Source: Bradyrhizobium tropiciagri (GTDB lineage Bacteria > Pseudomonadota > Alphaproteobacteria > Rhizobiales > Xanthobacteraceae). From it: a stretch of 64,000 nt of DNA. A program made the position numbers and the translations under genes. Location of the stretch: contig NZ_JAFCKH010000010.1 in the NCBI RefSeq assembly GCF_018130505.1, positions 186,001-250,000 of the forward strand. The letters run 5' to 3'. Numbering within the stretch: position 1 is the stretch's first letter; the number at the start of each line of letters is the position of its first letter. This document shows positions 16,477 through 25,100 of the stretch, piece after piece. The notes under the pieces were generated by a model. That model saw only the letters and a list, made by a program, of their open reading frames with translations. It was not told the DNA's origin and ran no database searches.

Positions 16477-17256
16477 ATGAGCGCACCCGACATCATCCTC
16501 AAGCTCAGCAATATCGAGAGCTATTACGGGCCGATCATGGCCATCAGGGGCATCAGCCTCGAAGTACCGCGCGGGCAGATCGTGACGCTGTTAGGGGCCA
16601 ACGGCGCCGGCAAGACCACGGTGCTGAAGACGATCTCCGGCATCCTCGATCCGCAGAAGGGCTCGATCGAATTCCTCGGCAAGCCGATCCAGCGCATGGA
16701 GGCCGACAAGATCGTTCGGCTCGGCCTCAGTCACGTGCCGGAGGGGCGCGAGGTGTTCCCGTTCCTGTCGGTGCGCGAGAACCTGATGATGGGTGCCTAT
16801 CCGCGCAAGGACCGCGACGGCGTGGCGCAGGACCTGGAGCGCGTCTACGGCTATTTTCCCCGGCTGAAGGAGCGGCTGGGCCAGCCGGCCGGGCAGCTCT
16901 CGGGCGGCGAGCAGCAGATGCTCGCGATCGGGCGGGCGCTGATGAACCGCCCGACGCTGTTGCTGCTCGACGAGCCGTCGCTGGGCCTGTCGCCGATCCT
17001 GGTGAAGGAGATCTTCACCATCATCCGCCGTGTCAACGAGGAGCAGGGGATGTCGATCCTGTTGGTCGAGCAGAATGCCAAGATCGCGCTGGAGACGGCG
17101 CATTACGGCTATGTGTTGGAGATCGGCCGCGTCGTCATGAACGACACCTGCGAGCGGCTGATGAATTCACCCGATATCCAGGAGTTCTACCTCGGCGCCA
17201 AGGAAGAGGGCGCGCGGGGCGAGCGGCGCTGGAAAAAGAAGAAGACCTGGCGCTAG
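16477..17256 (+). CDS. livF: HAAT ABC transporter ATPase (LivF type)
   Basis: This 259-residue ATPase has Walker A GANGAGKTT at about 38-46, LSHVPEGREVFPFLSVRENL typical of LivF, signature LSGGEQQMLAIGRAL, Walker B LLLLDEPSLGLSP, and VEQNA in the switch. The C-terminus is unusually basic (GERRWKKKKTWR). It starts 10 bases after livG. The next 180 bases to the ligase gene hold no gene; they contain short GACGAC-type direct repeats only. Confidence 0.92.
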   Translation: MSAPDIILKLSNIESYYGPIMAIRGISLEVPRGQIVTLLGANGAGKTTVLKTISGILDPQKGSIEFLGKPIQRMEADKIVRLGLSHVPEGREVFPFLSVRENLMMGAYPRKDRDGVAQDLERVYGYFPRLKERLGQPAGQLSGGEQQMLAIGRALMNRPTLLLLDEPSLGLSPILVKEIFTIIRRVNEEQGMSILLVEQNAKIALETAHYGYVLEIGRVVMNDTCERLMNSPDIQEFYLGAKEEGARGERRWKKKKTWR

Positions 17257-17436
17257 CCCGGGCAGGTTACGCCGGATGCGCCAGAACGACCGAGGTAAAG
17301 GGACGACCAAGGCACGGGGACGACTAAGGTAGATTTGGCGTCGCGAGGGACTTGGAGCTAGATTTCAGGCCTGCTGAGCGAACAAGACCGGCATCAGAAC
17401 CGGCACGCGGGGCAGGCGACAGAGGAGGGAACCCGC

Positions 17437-19275
17437 ATGGCCGGACCGGCGGTGCTGACGGTCGCCGACACGATCGCGAGGAGTTTTCTGCGCGCGGTGG
17501 AGACGCGTGGCGACAAGCCCGCGATCCGCGAGAAGAAGTTCGGCATCTGGCAGCCGACCAGCTGGCGCGAATGGCTGCAGATTTCAAAGGACATCGCCTA
17601 CGGCCTGCATGCGACCGGCTTCCGCCCGGGCGACGTCGCCTCGATCATCGCCAACGCGGTGCCGGAATGGGTCTATGCCGACATGGGCATCCTGTGCGCC
17701 GGCGGCGTGTCGTCGGGCATCTATCCGACCGACTCGGCGGCGCAGGTCGAATACCTCGTCAACGACTCCGGCACGCGCGTGATGTTCGTCGAGGACGAGG
17801 AGCAGCTCGACAAGGTGCTGGCCTGTCGCGCGCGCTGTCCGACGCTGGAGAAGATCATCGTGTTCGACATGGAGGGCCTCGGCGGCTTCTCCGATCCGAT
17901 GGTGCTCTCGCTCGCCGAATTCATGGCGCTCGGCCGCAACCATGCGCAGGACAACGCGGCGCTTTGGGACGAGATGATCGGCAGCCGCACAGCCTCCGAC
18001 CTCGCGATCCTGGTCTACACGTCAGGCACCACGGGGCCGCCCAAGGGCGCGATGCATTCCAACCGCAGCGTGACGCACCAGATGCGCCACGCCAACGATC
18101 TGTTCCCCTCGACCGACAGCGAGGAGCGGCTGGTGTTCCTGCCGCTGTGCCACGTCGCCGAGCGGGTCGGCGGCTACTACATCTCGGTCGCGCTCGGCTC
18201 GGTGATGAATTTTGCCGAGAGCCCGGAGACGGTGCCGGACAATCTGCGCGAGGTGCAGCCGACCGCGTTCCTCGCGGTGCCGCGGATCTGGGAGAAGTTC
18301 TACTCCGGCATCACCATCGCGCTGAAGGACGCGACCCCGTTCCAGAACTGGATGTATGCCCGCGCGCTCGCGATCGGCAACCGCATGACCGAGTGCCGGC
18401 TCGAAGGCCAGACGCCGCCGCTGTCGCTGCGGCTCGCCAACCGCGCCGCCTACTGGCTGGTGTTCCGCAACATCCGCCGCATGCTCGGGCTCGACCGCTG
18501 CCGCATCGCCTTCACCGGCGCGGCGCCGATCTCGCCGGATTTGATCCGCTGGTATCTCGCGCTCGGTATCGACATGCGCGAGGTCTACGGCCAGACCGAG
18601 AATTGCGGCGTCGCCACCATCATGCCGACGGAGCGGATGAAGCTCGGCTCGGTCGGCAAGGCCGCGCCCTGGGGCGAAGTGATGATCTGCCCGAAGGGCG
18701 AGATCCTGATCAAGGGCGACTTCCTGTTCATGGGCTATCTCAACCAGCCGGAAAGGACCGCCGAGACGATCGACGCCAAGGGCTGGCTGCACACCGGCGA
18801 CGTCGGCACGATCGACAACGAAGGCTACGTCAAGATCACCGACCGGATGAAGGACATCATCATCACCTCGGGCGGCAAGAACGTCACGCCGTCGGAGATC
18901 GAGAACCAGCTCAAATTCTCGCCCTACGTCTCCGATGCGGTGGTGATCGGCGACAAGCGGCCGTTCCTGACCTGCCTGATCATGATCGACCAGGAGAATG
19001 TCGAGAAGTTCGCCCAGGATCACGACATCCCCTTCACCAACTACGCCAGCCTGTGCCGCGCGCGCGAGGTCCAGGATCTGATCCAGCGCGAGATCGAGGC
19101 GGTCAACGTCAAGTTCGCGCGGGTCGAGACCATCAAGAAATTCTACCTGATCGAGCGCCAGCTCACGCCCGAGGACGAGGAGCTGACGCCGACAATGAAG
19201 CTGAAGCGCAGCTTCGTGAACAAGCGCTACGCTGCCGAGATCGGCGCCATGTATGGCGAACGCGCGGTCGCCTAG
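17437..19275 (+). CDS. AMP-binding long-chain-type acyl-CoA ligase
   Basis: This 612-residue enzyme should activate a carboxylic acid with ATP and coenzyme A through an acyl-adenylate. The P-loop VYTSGTTGPPKGA is at about 190-203, YGQTENCG near 388, GWLHTGD near 450, DRMKDIIITSGGKN near 470, and the likely catalytic Lys in TPTMKLKRSF near 590. The bulky N-terminal layout is of the long-chain (FadD15/FAA) type. GGAGGGAA is upstream of ATG. Placed between livF and the binding-protein gene, it probably traps the imported acid as its CoA ester. Confidence 0.9.
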   Translation: MAGPAVLTVADTIARSFLRAVETRGDKPAIREKKFGIWQPTSWREWLQISKDIAYGLHATGFRPGDVASIIANAVPEWVYADMGILCAGGVSSGIYPTDSAAQVEYLVNDSGTRVMFVEDEEQLDKVLACRARCPTLEKIIVFDMEGLGGFSDPMVLSLAEFMALGRNHAQDNAALWDEMIGSRTASDLAILVYTSGTTGPPKGAMHSNRSVTHQMRHANDLFPSTDSEERLVFLPLCHVAERVGGYYISVALGSVMNFAESPETVPDNLREVQPTAFLAVPRIWEKFYSGITIALKDATPFQNWMYARALAIGNRMTECRLEGQTPPLSLRLANRAAYWLVFRNIRRMLGLDRCRIAFTGAAPISPDLIRWYLALGIDMREVYGQTENCGVATIMPTERMKLGSVGKAAPWGEVMICPKGEILIKGDFLFMGYLNQPERTAETIDAKGWLHTGDVGTIDNEGYVKITDRMKDIIITSGGKNVTPSEIENQLKFSPYVSDAVVIGDKRPFLTCLIMIDQENVEKFAQDHDIPFTNYASLCRAREVQDLIQREIEAVNVKFARVETIKKFYLIERQLTPEDEELTPTMKLKRSFVNKRYAAEIGAMYGERAVA

Positions 19276-19363
19276 AGCATGATCCGGAAAAGTGTGAAGC
19301 GGTTTTCCGAACAGATCATGCTCGAACAGAAAGGAGAGGCGCGATGATCGAAGATCATCGCGC
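19274..19363. repeat. composite palindromic repeat (family A) before the liv binding-protein gene
   Basis: AGAGCATGATCCGGAAAA ... GGTTTTCCGAACAGATCATGCTC (19274-19322) is followed by a perfect hairpin GCGCGATGATC/GATCATCGCGC (19339-19349 and 19353-19363, three-base loop). It begins inside the ligase stop codon and ends 73 bases before the next gene. Confidence 0.85.
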
Positions 19364-19436
19364 AACAGAATACGGCGAAGGCCTGAGCAGGCCCGACCCT
19401 TCGCTCAACAAGGGCCCACTGAAGGAGGAGACTGCA

Positions 19437-20636
19437 ATGTCGAAATCGCTGAAAGCGCTGGGCCTTGCGGTGAGCGCCCTGGCGCTGACCTGCCTGCCGG
19501 CCGCGGCCCAGACCAAGGTGACCAATGAGGGCATCTCGCCGACCGAGATCGTGATCGGCACCCATCAGGACCTCTCGGGGCCGATCAAGGTCTGGGGCGT
19601 GCCGGTGTCCAACGGCATGAAGATGGCGGTGGAGGAGATCAATGCGAGCGGCGGCATCAACGGCCGCAAGATCAAGATGATCCTCGAAGACAACGGCTAC
19701 GATCCGAAGAAGGCCGTGCTGGCGTCGCAGAAGATGGTCGAGCGCGACAAGGTCTTCGCGATGATCGGGCCGATGGGCTCGCCGACCGTGCTCGCCGCGC
19801 AGGACGTGCTGTTCGACGCCGGCGTGCTGCAACTGTTCCCGCTCACCGCGGCGGAGTTCACCTTCAAGTTCGACCCGAGCAAGCCGCAGGAGCGGCTGAA
19901 GTTCAACAACCTCCTGCCCTATGTCGAGAGCACCCGCGCCGCGCTCAAATACATGATGGATTGGAAGAGCTTCAAGAAGCCCTGCATCATGCATCAGGAC
20001 GACGAGTACGGGAAGAACGTGCTCGACGGCTTCACCCAGCAGCTCACGGCGATGAAGGTGCAGCCGGCCTCGGTCACGAGCTACAAGCGCGGCGCTTCGG
20101 ACTTCTCGGCCCAGGTCGCCAAGATGAAGGCCGACGGCTGCGATCTCGTCGTGCTCGGCACCGTGATCCGCGAGACCATCGGCGCGATGGGCGAAGCCAA
20201 GAAGCTGGGCTGGGACGTCACCTTCCTCGGCGCCACGCCGACCAACGTGCTCGAGGTGCCGGCGCTGGGCAAGGAGGCGGTCGAAGGGCTCTACGCCGCG
20301 TCGGGCTTCGAGATTCCCTACGAGGACACGGCCAAGGGCAAGGTGAAGGACTGGCTCGCCAACTACAAGAAGATGTTCAACACCGACGCCAATACGCAGG
20401 CGATCATCGGCTACAACGCGGTGATGACCTTCGCCTTCTACGCCCAGAAGGCGGGCAAGGATCTCACCGGACAGAAGATGCTCGATGCGCTGGAGTCCGG
20501 CGACAAGTTCCTCGACATCTTCAACTCGCCGCCGACCAAGTTCTCCAAGACCGACCACCTCGCCAACACCATCACCCAGGTGCAGCAGGTCAAGGGCGGC
20601 CGCTGGGTCCTGGTGAAGGATAATCTGATGTTCTGA
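19437..20636 (+). CDS. HAAT ABC transporter periplasmic binding protein (LivK-like)
   Basis: This 399-residue protein has a signal peptide MSKSLKALGLAVSALALTC..AAAQ (cleavage after about 23) and the type I binding fold of Peripla_BP_6: TEIVIGTHQDLSGPIKVWG, NGMKMAVEEINASGGINGRKIK, KYMMDWKSFKKPCIMHQDDEYG. It captures the ligand for LivHMGF. GGAGGAG precedes the ATG. As the last gene, behind a palindromic element, it can have its own mRNA level. Ligand not known; the linked ligase points to an organic acid. Confidence 0.9.
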   Translation: MSKSLKALGLAVSALALTCLPAAAQTKVTNEGISPTEIVIGTHQDLSGPIKVWGVPVSNGMKMAVEEINASGGINGRKIKMILEDNGYDPKKAVLASQKMVERDKVFAMIGPMGSPTVLAAQDVLFDAGVLQLFPLTAAEFTFKFDPSKPQERLKFNNLLPYVESTRAALKYMMDWKSFKKPCIMHQDDEYGKNVLDGFTQQLTAMKVQPASVTSYKRGASDFSAQVAKMKADGCDLVVLGTVIRETIGAMGEAKKLGWDVTFLGATPTNVLEVPALGKEAVEGLYAASGFEIPYEDTAKGKVKDWLANYKKMFNTDANTQAIIGYNAVMTFAFYAQKAGKDLTGQKMLDALESGDKFLDIFNSPPTKFSKTDHLANTITQVQQVKGGRWVLVKDNLMF

Positions 20637-20664
20637 GCGACGCCGTCATTGCGAGCGCAGAAAT

Positions 20665-20753
20665 CGTAGGGTGGGCAAGGCGGAGTGTGCCCACCATCGC
20701 GAGCACGGAGCGGATGGTGGGCACGGCGCAAGTGCGCCTTTGCCCACCCTACG
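20665..20753. repeat. palindromic repeat family B (GTAGGGTGGGCAA)
   Basis: The arms CGTAGGGTGGGCAAGG and its complement near TTTGCCCACCCTACG flank a centre with a second inner pair (GTGCCCACCAT / ATGGTGGGCAC). It lies between the convergent liv binding-protein and BTLCP genes and may act as a bidirectional terminator. Other copies are at 31246 and 58990. Confidence 0.88.
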
Positions 20754-20780
20754 CATTTGATGTTCTTGGCGCGCGGCGCG

Positions 20781-21521
20781 TCAATTCACCCGCAATGCCG
20801 CCTCGGTGACGGGCAGCGCATCGACATATTTGCTGACGCCGTGCTGGTCGATCACGAAGCTCGGCCGGAAGCTCCGGATCGAGGTGTCCTCGATCATCGC
20901 CATGCGGCGGTTGTCGAGCGTCAGCCAGTGGCCGTCGAGCCGCGCGGCGACGACCGCGTGATCCTCGCCGCCGAGCAGGTCGTGCATCACGACGATCCGC
21001 AGATCCTCCGCCGCGACGCCGGCCATGCGCAGCGCGATCAATTTGGCGATCGCATAATCCTCGCAGTCGCCGGCGCCCCGGCCGAACGTGGTAAGCGGCG
21101 AACTCCAGACGTCGACCTCGCCATACTGCGCGAGATCGCTGCCCGGGCGGATCGCAAGGTTGATGGCGCGGTTGATCTCGCCCAGCCGGGCACGGCCGCT
21201 GCGCGCCCGTCCGGCATCCACGATCGCAAGGAAGCGCAGCGCCTCGGGCGATCCGCAGCCGGCACGGTTGCCCTCGCAGATCGCAAGCTGCACCAGATCG
21301 TCGGTGATATGCCGTTGCAGGCCGAGCCACTTGTCCCGCAGCCCGCCCTCGGTGAGCAGGCTGGTCGGCTGCCCAAAGGGTTCGCCCGATTTCTTCATCA
21401 GCTCGGCCGGGCCGGGCGAGAGCAGCGAGGCAGCGTTCAGTGCGTCCGGCGGCGCGATCAAGGCGAGACCGCAGGCCAGCATGATGCCGCGCAGCGCGCG
21501 CGAGTAAAACGAGATTCCCAT
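20781..21521 (-). CDS. transglutaminase-like cysteine peptidase (BTLCP family)
   Basis: This 246-residue protein has an N-terminal signal segment and the BTLCP triad: Cys in GAGDCEDYAIAK (about 152), His in GGEDHAVVA (about 186), and Asp in WLTLDNRR (about 202). The family includes LapG, which cleaves type I secreted adhesins in the periplasm, and is often encoded near T1SS genes. Here the gene is divergent from the giant VCBS/RTX adhesin, so that adhesin is the natural candidate substrate. ATG 21521 gives the better signal peptide; a longer frame adds an untypical lead. Confidence 0.87.
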   Translation of the reverse strand: MGISFYSRALRGIMLACGLALIAPPDALNAASLLSPGPAELMKKSGEPFGQPTSLLTEGGLRDKWLGLQRHITDDLVQLAICEGNRAGCGSPEALRFLAIVDAGRARSGRARLGEINRAINLAIRPGSDLAQYGEVDVWSSPLTTFGRGAGDCEDYAIAKLIALRMAGVAAEDLRIVVMHDLLGGEDHAVVAARLDGHWLTLDNRRMAMIEDTSIRSFRPSFVIDQHGVSKYVDALPVTEAALRVN

Positions 21522-22116
21522 CTGACACCCCTGTCCGGGCTTCGGCGGGATACTGTTACCGCGCACGCGACCGGATCATTTTCATGTCCGTCAGCGTGGC
21601 AGACGCCGCTTCAAATCCACTTAATATGTAAGGAAAGCCGGAAAGACCCTAAAGGGCGCATCGGTCGAGTCCCGAAAACTTTACTGATTTTGTGAACGAG
21701 AGATTCCGAACCTTTTACCGCTATCCACCGTCTAATACTGGCCGTCTGGTTAACCGGCGGGCCGGCGCGGAAATCGTAAGATTTGTAAACCAATTCACAG
21801 CTTTAGGCGGAAAATTGGGCTCAAATCCTGTCCGATATCCCGGACGAAATAGAGGTGAAGTAGAGAAATGCCAGCCAATACCACGAATACGTGGATCAAT
21901 ACGAATTCAGGCTCGGATTCCACCCCTCGTTACCTCCGAATAAATCCGCAATACACGCGATCAGGTCGAAGGACCGGCGATCGTTCTGTCACACGCAAAC
22001 GGCGAGTGGCGGCCGGCACAAGAACAGGATGGTTTCGTCCGGTCCTCTCCGATGATATGCAAGCTTAGTTCTTTGCATATTCTACGTAATATTAACCTCA
22101 TTGCGGTGACCCCCCG
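21522..22116. other. AT-rich promoter region between BTLCP and adhesin genes
   Basis: This 595-base gap is clearly poorer in G+C than its surroundings. Only short open frames occur, with no family features. It likely holds the divergent promoters of the peptidase and adhesin genes and room for several regulators. An inverted repeat near its right end is listed separately. Confidence 0.6.
22055..22080. promoter_or_regulatory. inverted repeat upstream of the adhesin gene
   Basis: ATATGCAA (22055-22062) and TTGCATAT (22073-22080) form perfect 8-base arms ten bases apart. It lies 37 bases before the adhesin GTG, where a regulator could bind, or it could form a weak hairpin in the leader. Confidence 0.45.
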
Positions 22117-25100
22117 GTGAACTTTGTCGAGAAATTCGACGGCTTTTTACCGAAGCTGGACGCTCACGCGCGTGGGTCCGTGCATGTCGACAATTTGTCG
22201 GCGAACGCACCGCCGGGCGCAATCGTCGTCGAGGACGGCAAATTCCTCTTCACCGCCGATTTCAAGCGTGCCGGCCCCGACCTCGTGCTGTCGAAGGACG
22301 ACCGCGAACTGGTGCTGCACGACTACTTCAAGGGCGAGAAGCGCGCGGCGCTGGCATCGCCCGACGGCGCGCATCTCACCGGCGACCTCGTCAACGCACT
22401 CACCGGATACACCCAATATGCCCAGGCCGGCGGCGCGCCCGATTCGGCCAAGGTCATCGGCCACGTCACCAAGCTGAACGGCAACGCCACCGCGATCCGC
22501 AACGGCGTCGCGATCGTCCTCAACCAGGGCGATAACGTCAACAAGGGCGACGTCGTCCAGTCCGGCTCCGATTCGACGCTCGGCATCACCTTCATCGACG
22601 GCACCGTGTTCGGCCTCGGGCCGAATGCGAAGATGGTGCTGAACGAGATGGTCTACGACCCGAACGGGTCGAGCAATTCCGCGCTGCTCAGCCTCGTGCA
22701 GGGCACGATCTCCTTCGTCGCCGGCGCGACCGCCAAGCATGGCGACATGAAGGTCGACACGCCGGTCGCGACCATGGGCATTCGCGGCACCGCGGTGCTG
22801 GTCGAGATCGACTTCGACGTGCAGGGCACCGGCGGCGTGCCGCCGGCCAAGTTCCAGGTGCTGGTCGAGCCCGACGGCACCACCGGCTCCTACATCCTGT
22901 TCGACAAGACGACGCTCAACCCGATCGCGACCGTCGATCAGGCCGGCACCCAGACCGTGGTCAACGGCCAGGGCAGTGTCAGCTTCATCTCCTCCGCAAA
23001 CCTGTCGGCCGACGCGCAGAGGCTGATCTCCGACGTCTTCGCGCTGAAGTTCACCGACAACAACAATCCCAACACCAAGCTGACGACGAATTTCACCGAC
23101 AGCGTCGTCCCGATCACGAGCACTTTCAAGCTGGCAAGCGGCGACACCGTCACGCAAACCATCCTTCTGCGCGTCCTTCCCGAGGGATCGGACCACGGCA
23201 ACGCCTCGGGCGCGTTAGCCGACCACATCCCCGGACCGCCGGCGGTTGCGACGTTCAACGAGAGCTTCACCGAGCGGGCCGGTCTGACCCATAGCGGGCT
23301 GCTCGATACGGTGGTGAACCAGATCAAATGGCTGGACGTTAACGGCGGCGATACGCCCACCGGCACGGCGAGCTTCACCGACTTCACCTATCATGATGCA
23401 GCGAACAATGACGTCACCTCGTCGCTGACGGCGGCGCAGATTGCCGCGATCAAGGCGGTCCAGGCCCCGCTGCTCGTCGAGCAGAACCCGGGCAACACCA
23501 ATGTCGGTGCCGCGACCTGGACCTACAGCGTCGCCGACGGCGCCTTCGATTTTCTTGCCGCCGGCGAAACCCTGGTGCTGACCTACACGGCGCGCGTCGA
23601 CAACAATTTCGCACCGAGCAACGAGACCGGCTTCAAGGATTTCACCATCACGATCACCGGCACCAATGACGTGCCGGTCGTGACGTCTGCGGCGCAGACC
23701 GCTGCGATGACTGAAATTCCGGGCGTGATGCATTCGGCCGTGCCGGATACGGTGAGCGGCACGCTGACCTTCACGGATGCCGATCTGACCGATACCCACA
23801 CGGTGGCCATCATCGGCGTCGCCGCGGCCGGCGTCACCTCGGGCCTCGCCGATCAGGCGACGGTGCTGAACTGGTTGTCGCTGGGGGCGTTGACCGATGC
23901 GACCGATGGCGTGACAGGATCGCGCGACTGGACGTTCACAGCCGCCGACCAGAGTTTCGATTATCTTGCCGCCGGCGAGACGCTGACGCTGACCTACACC
24001 ATCGAGATCGACGACCAGCAGGGCGGCGTCATCACGCTGCCCGTCACGATCACGGTCACGGGCACCAACGACACGCCGGTAATCACCTCGCCGGCGCAGA
24101 CGGCCGCGATCACTGAAGCCGCCGGGGTGACGGGCTCGCAACTGCTCGATGCCGCATCCGGCACGGTGACCTTCGTCGATCTCGACGTCAGCGACACCCA
24201 CGACGTCACGATCGTCGGAGTGACCGGATCGGGCGTCACCTCCGGCCTTGCCGATGAGGCGAGCGTGCTGAGCTGGCTGTCGCTGGGCTCGCTGATCGAT
24301 TCGACGGGCGGCGTGCTGGGATCGCGCGCCTGGACCTTCTCGGCCGCCGACCGGAATTTCGACTATCTCGCCGTTGGCGAGAAGCTGACGCTGACCTATC
24401 AGATCCAGATCGACGATCATCAGGGCGGCGTGGTGACCGTGCCCGTCACGATCACCATCACCGGCACCAACGACACGCCCGTCATCACCTCGGCGCCACA
24501 GACCGGGGCGATCACCGAGATTGCCGGCACCACCGGCTCGACGCAAACAGACACGGCCTCGGGTGCGGTGACGTTCGCTGACGCCGACCTGAGCGACACC
24601 CATAGCCTGACCATCACCGGTGTGACTGAGGCCGGCGCGGCCACGGGTCTCGCCAATCACGCGACGGTGCTGAGCTGGCTGTCGCTCGGGGCGCTCACGG
24701 ATTCGACCGGTGGCGTCACCGGTTCGCGCGGCTGGTCGTTCTCGGCCGCCGATCACAATTTCGACTACCTCGCCGTCGGCGAGACGCTGACGCTGACCTA
24801 TACGGTCCAGCTCGCCGACAATCACGGTGCACTGACCGCCCAGACGATCACCATCACGATCAACGGGTCGAACGACGCGCCGACCCTCGCCGATGTCAAC
24901 GCCGGCTCGCTGACCGACACCGCGGCCCAGGACAGTTTCAATTCGCTCACCGGCGCACTCCACGGGCACGACGTCGATGACGGAGAGACCGCGACGCTGA
25001 CCTATGCGGCGCTCGATGCAACCGACCATCCGGTCAACACCGCGGTCACCGGCCTCTACGGCTCGCTCACGGTGAATGCCGACGGCAGCTACACCTATGT

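Noticed and set aside
19272-20558. A 428-codon minus-strand frame across the liv binding-protein gene
   Set aside because: The plus-strand gene has a signal peptide and clear family blocks; the minus frame has none and runs through a palindromic repeat.
21692-22068. Small open frames in the BTLCP-adhesin gap, one with a nearby purine-rich site at 21868
   Set aside because: The products show no family features and the DNA is AT-rich and non-coding in character.
22117-22500. LapG-type cleavage site ([TAP]AAG) in the adhesin N-terminus
   Set aside because: No such motif is seen in the first 250 residues. AAAG occurs only at about residue 569, inside a VCBS repeat, so a LapA-like release mechanism is not shown by sequence.
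23700-24880. Tandem repeats considered as CRISPR or a tandem duplication outside genes
   Set aside because: The units are about 400 bases, in frame, and encode the same protein domain; no spacers exist.
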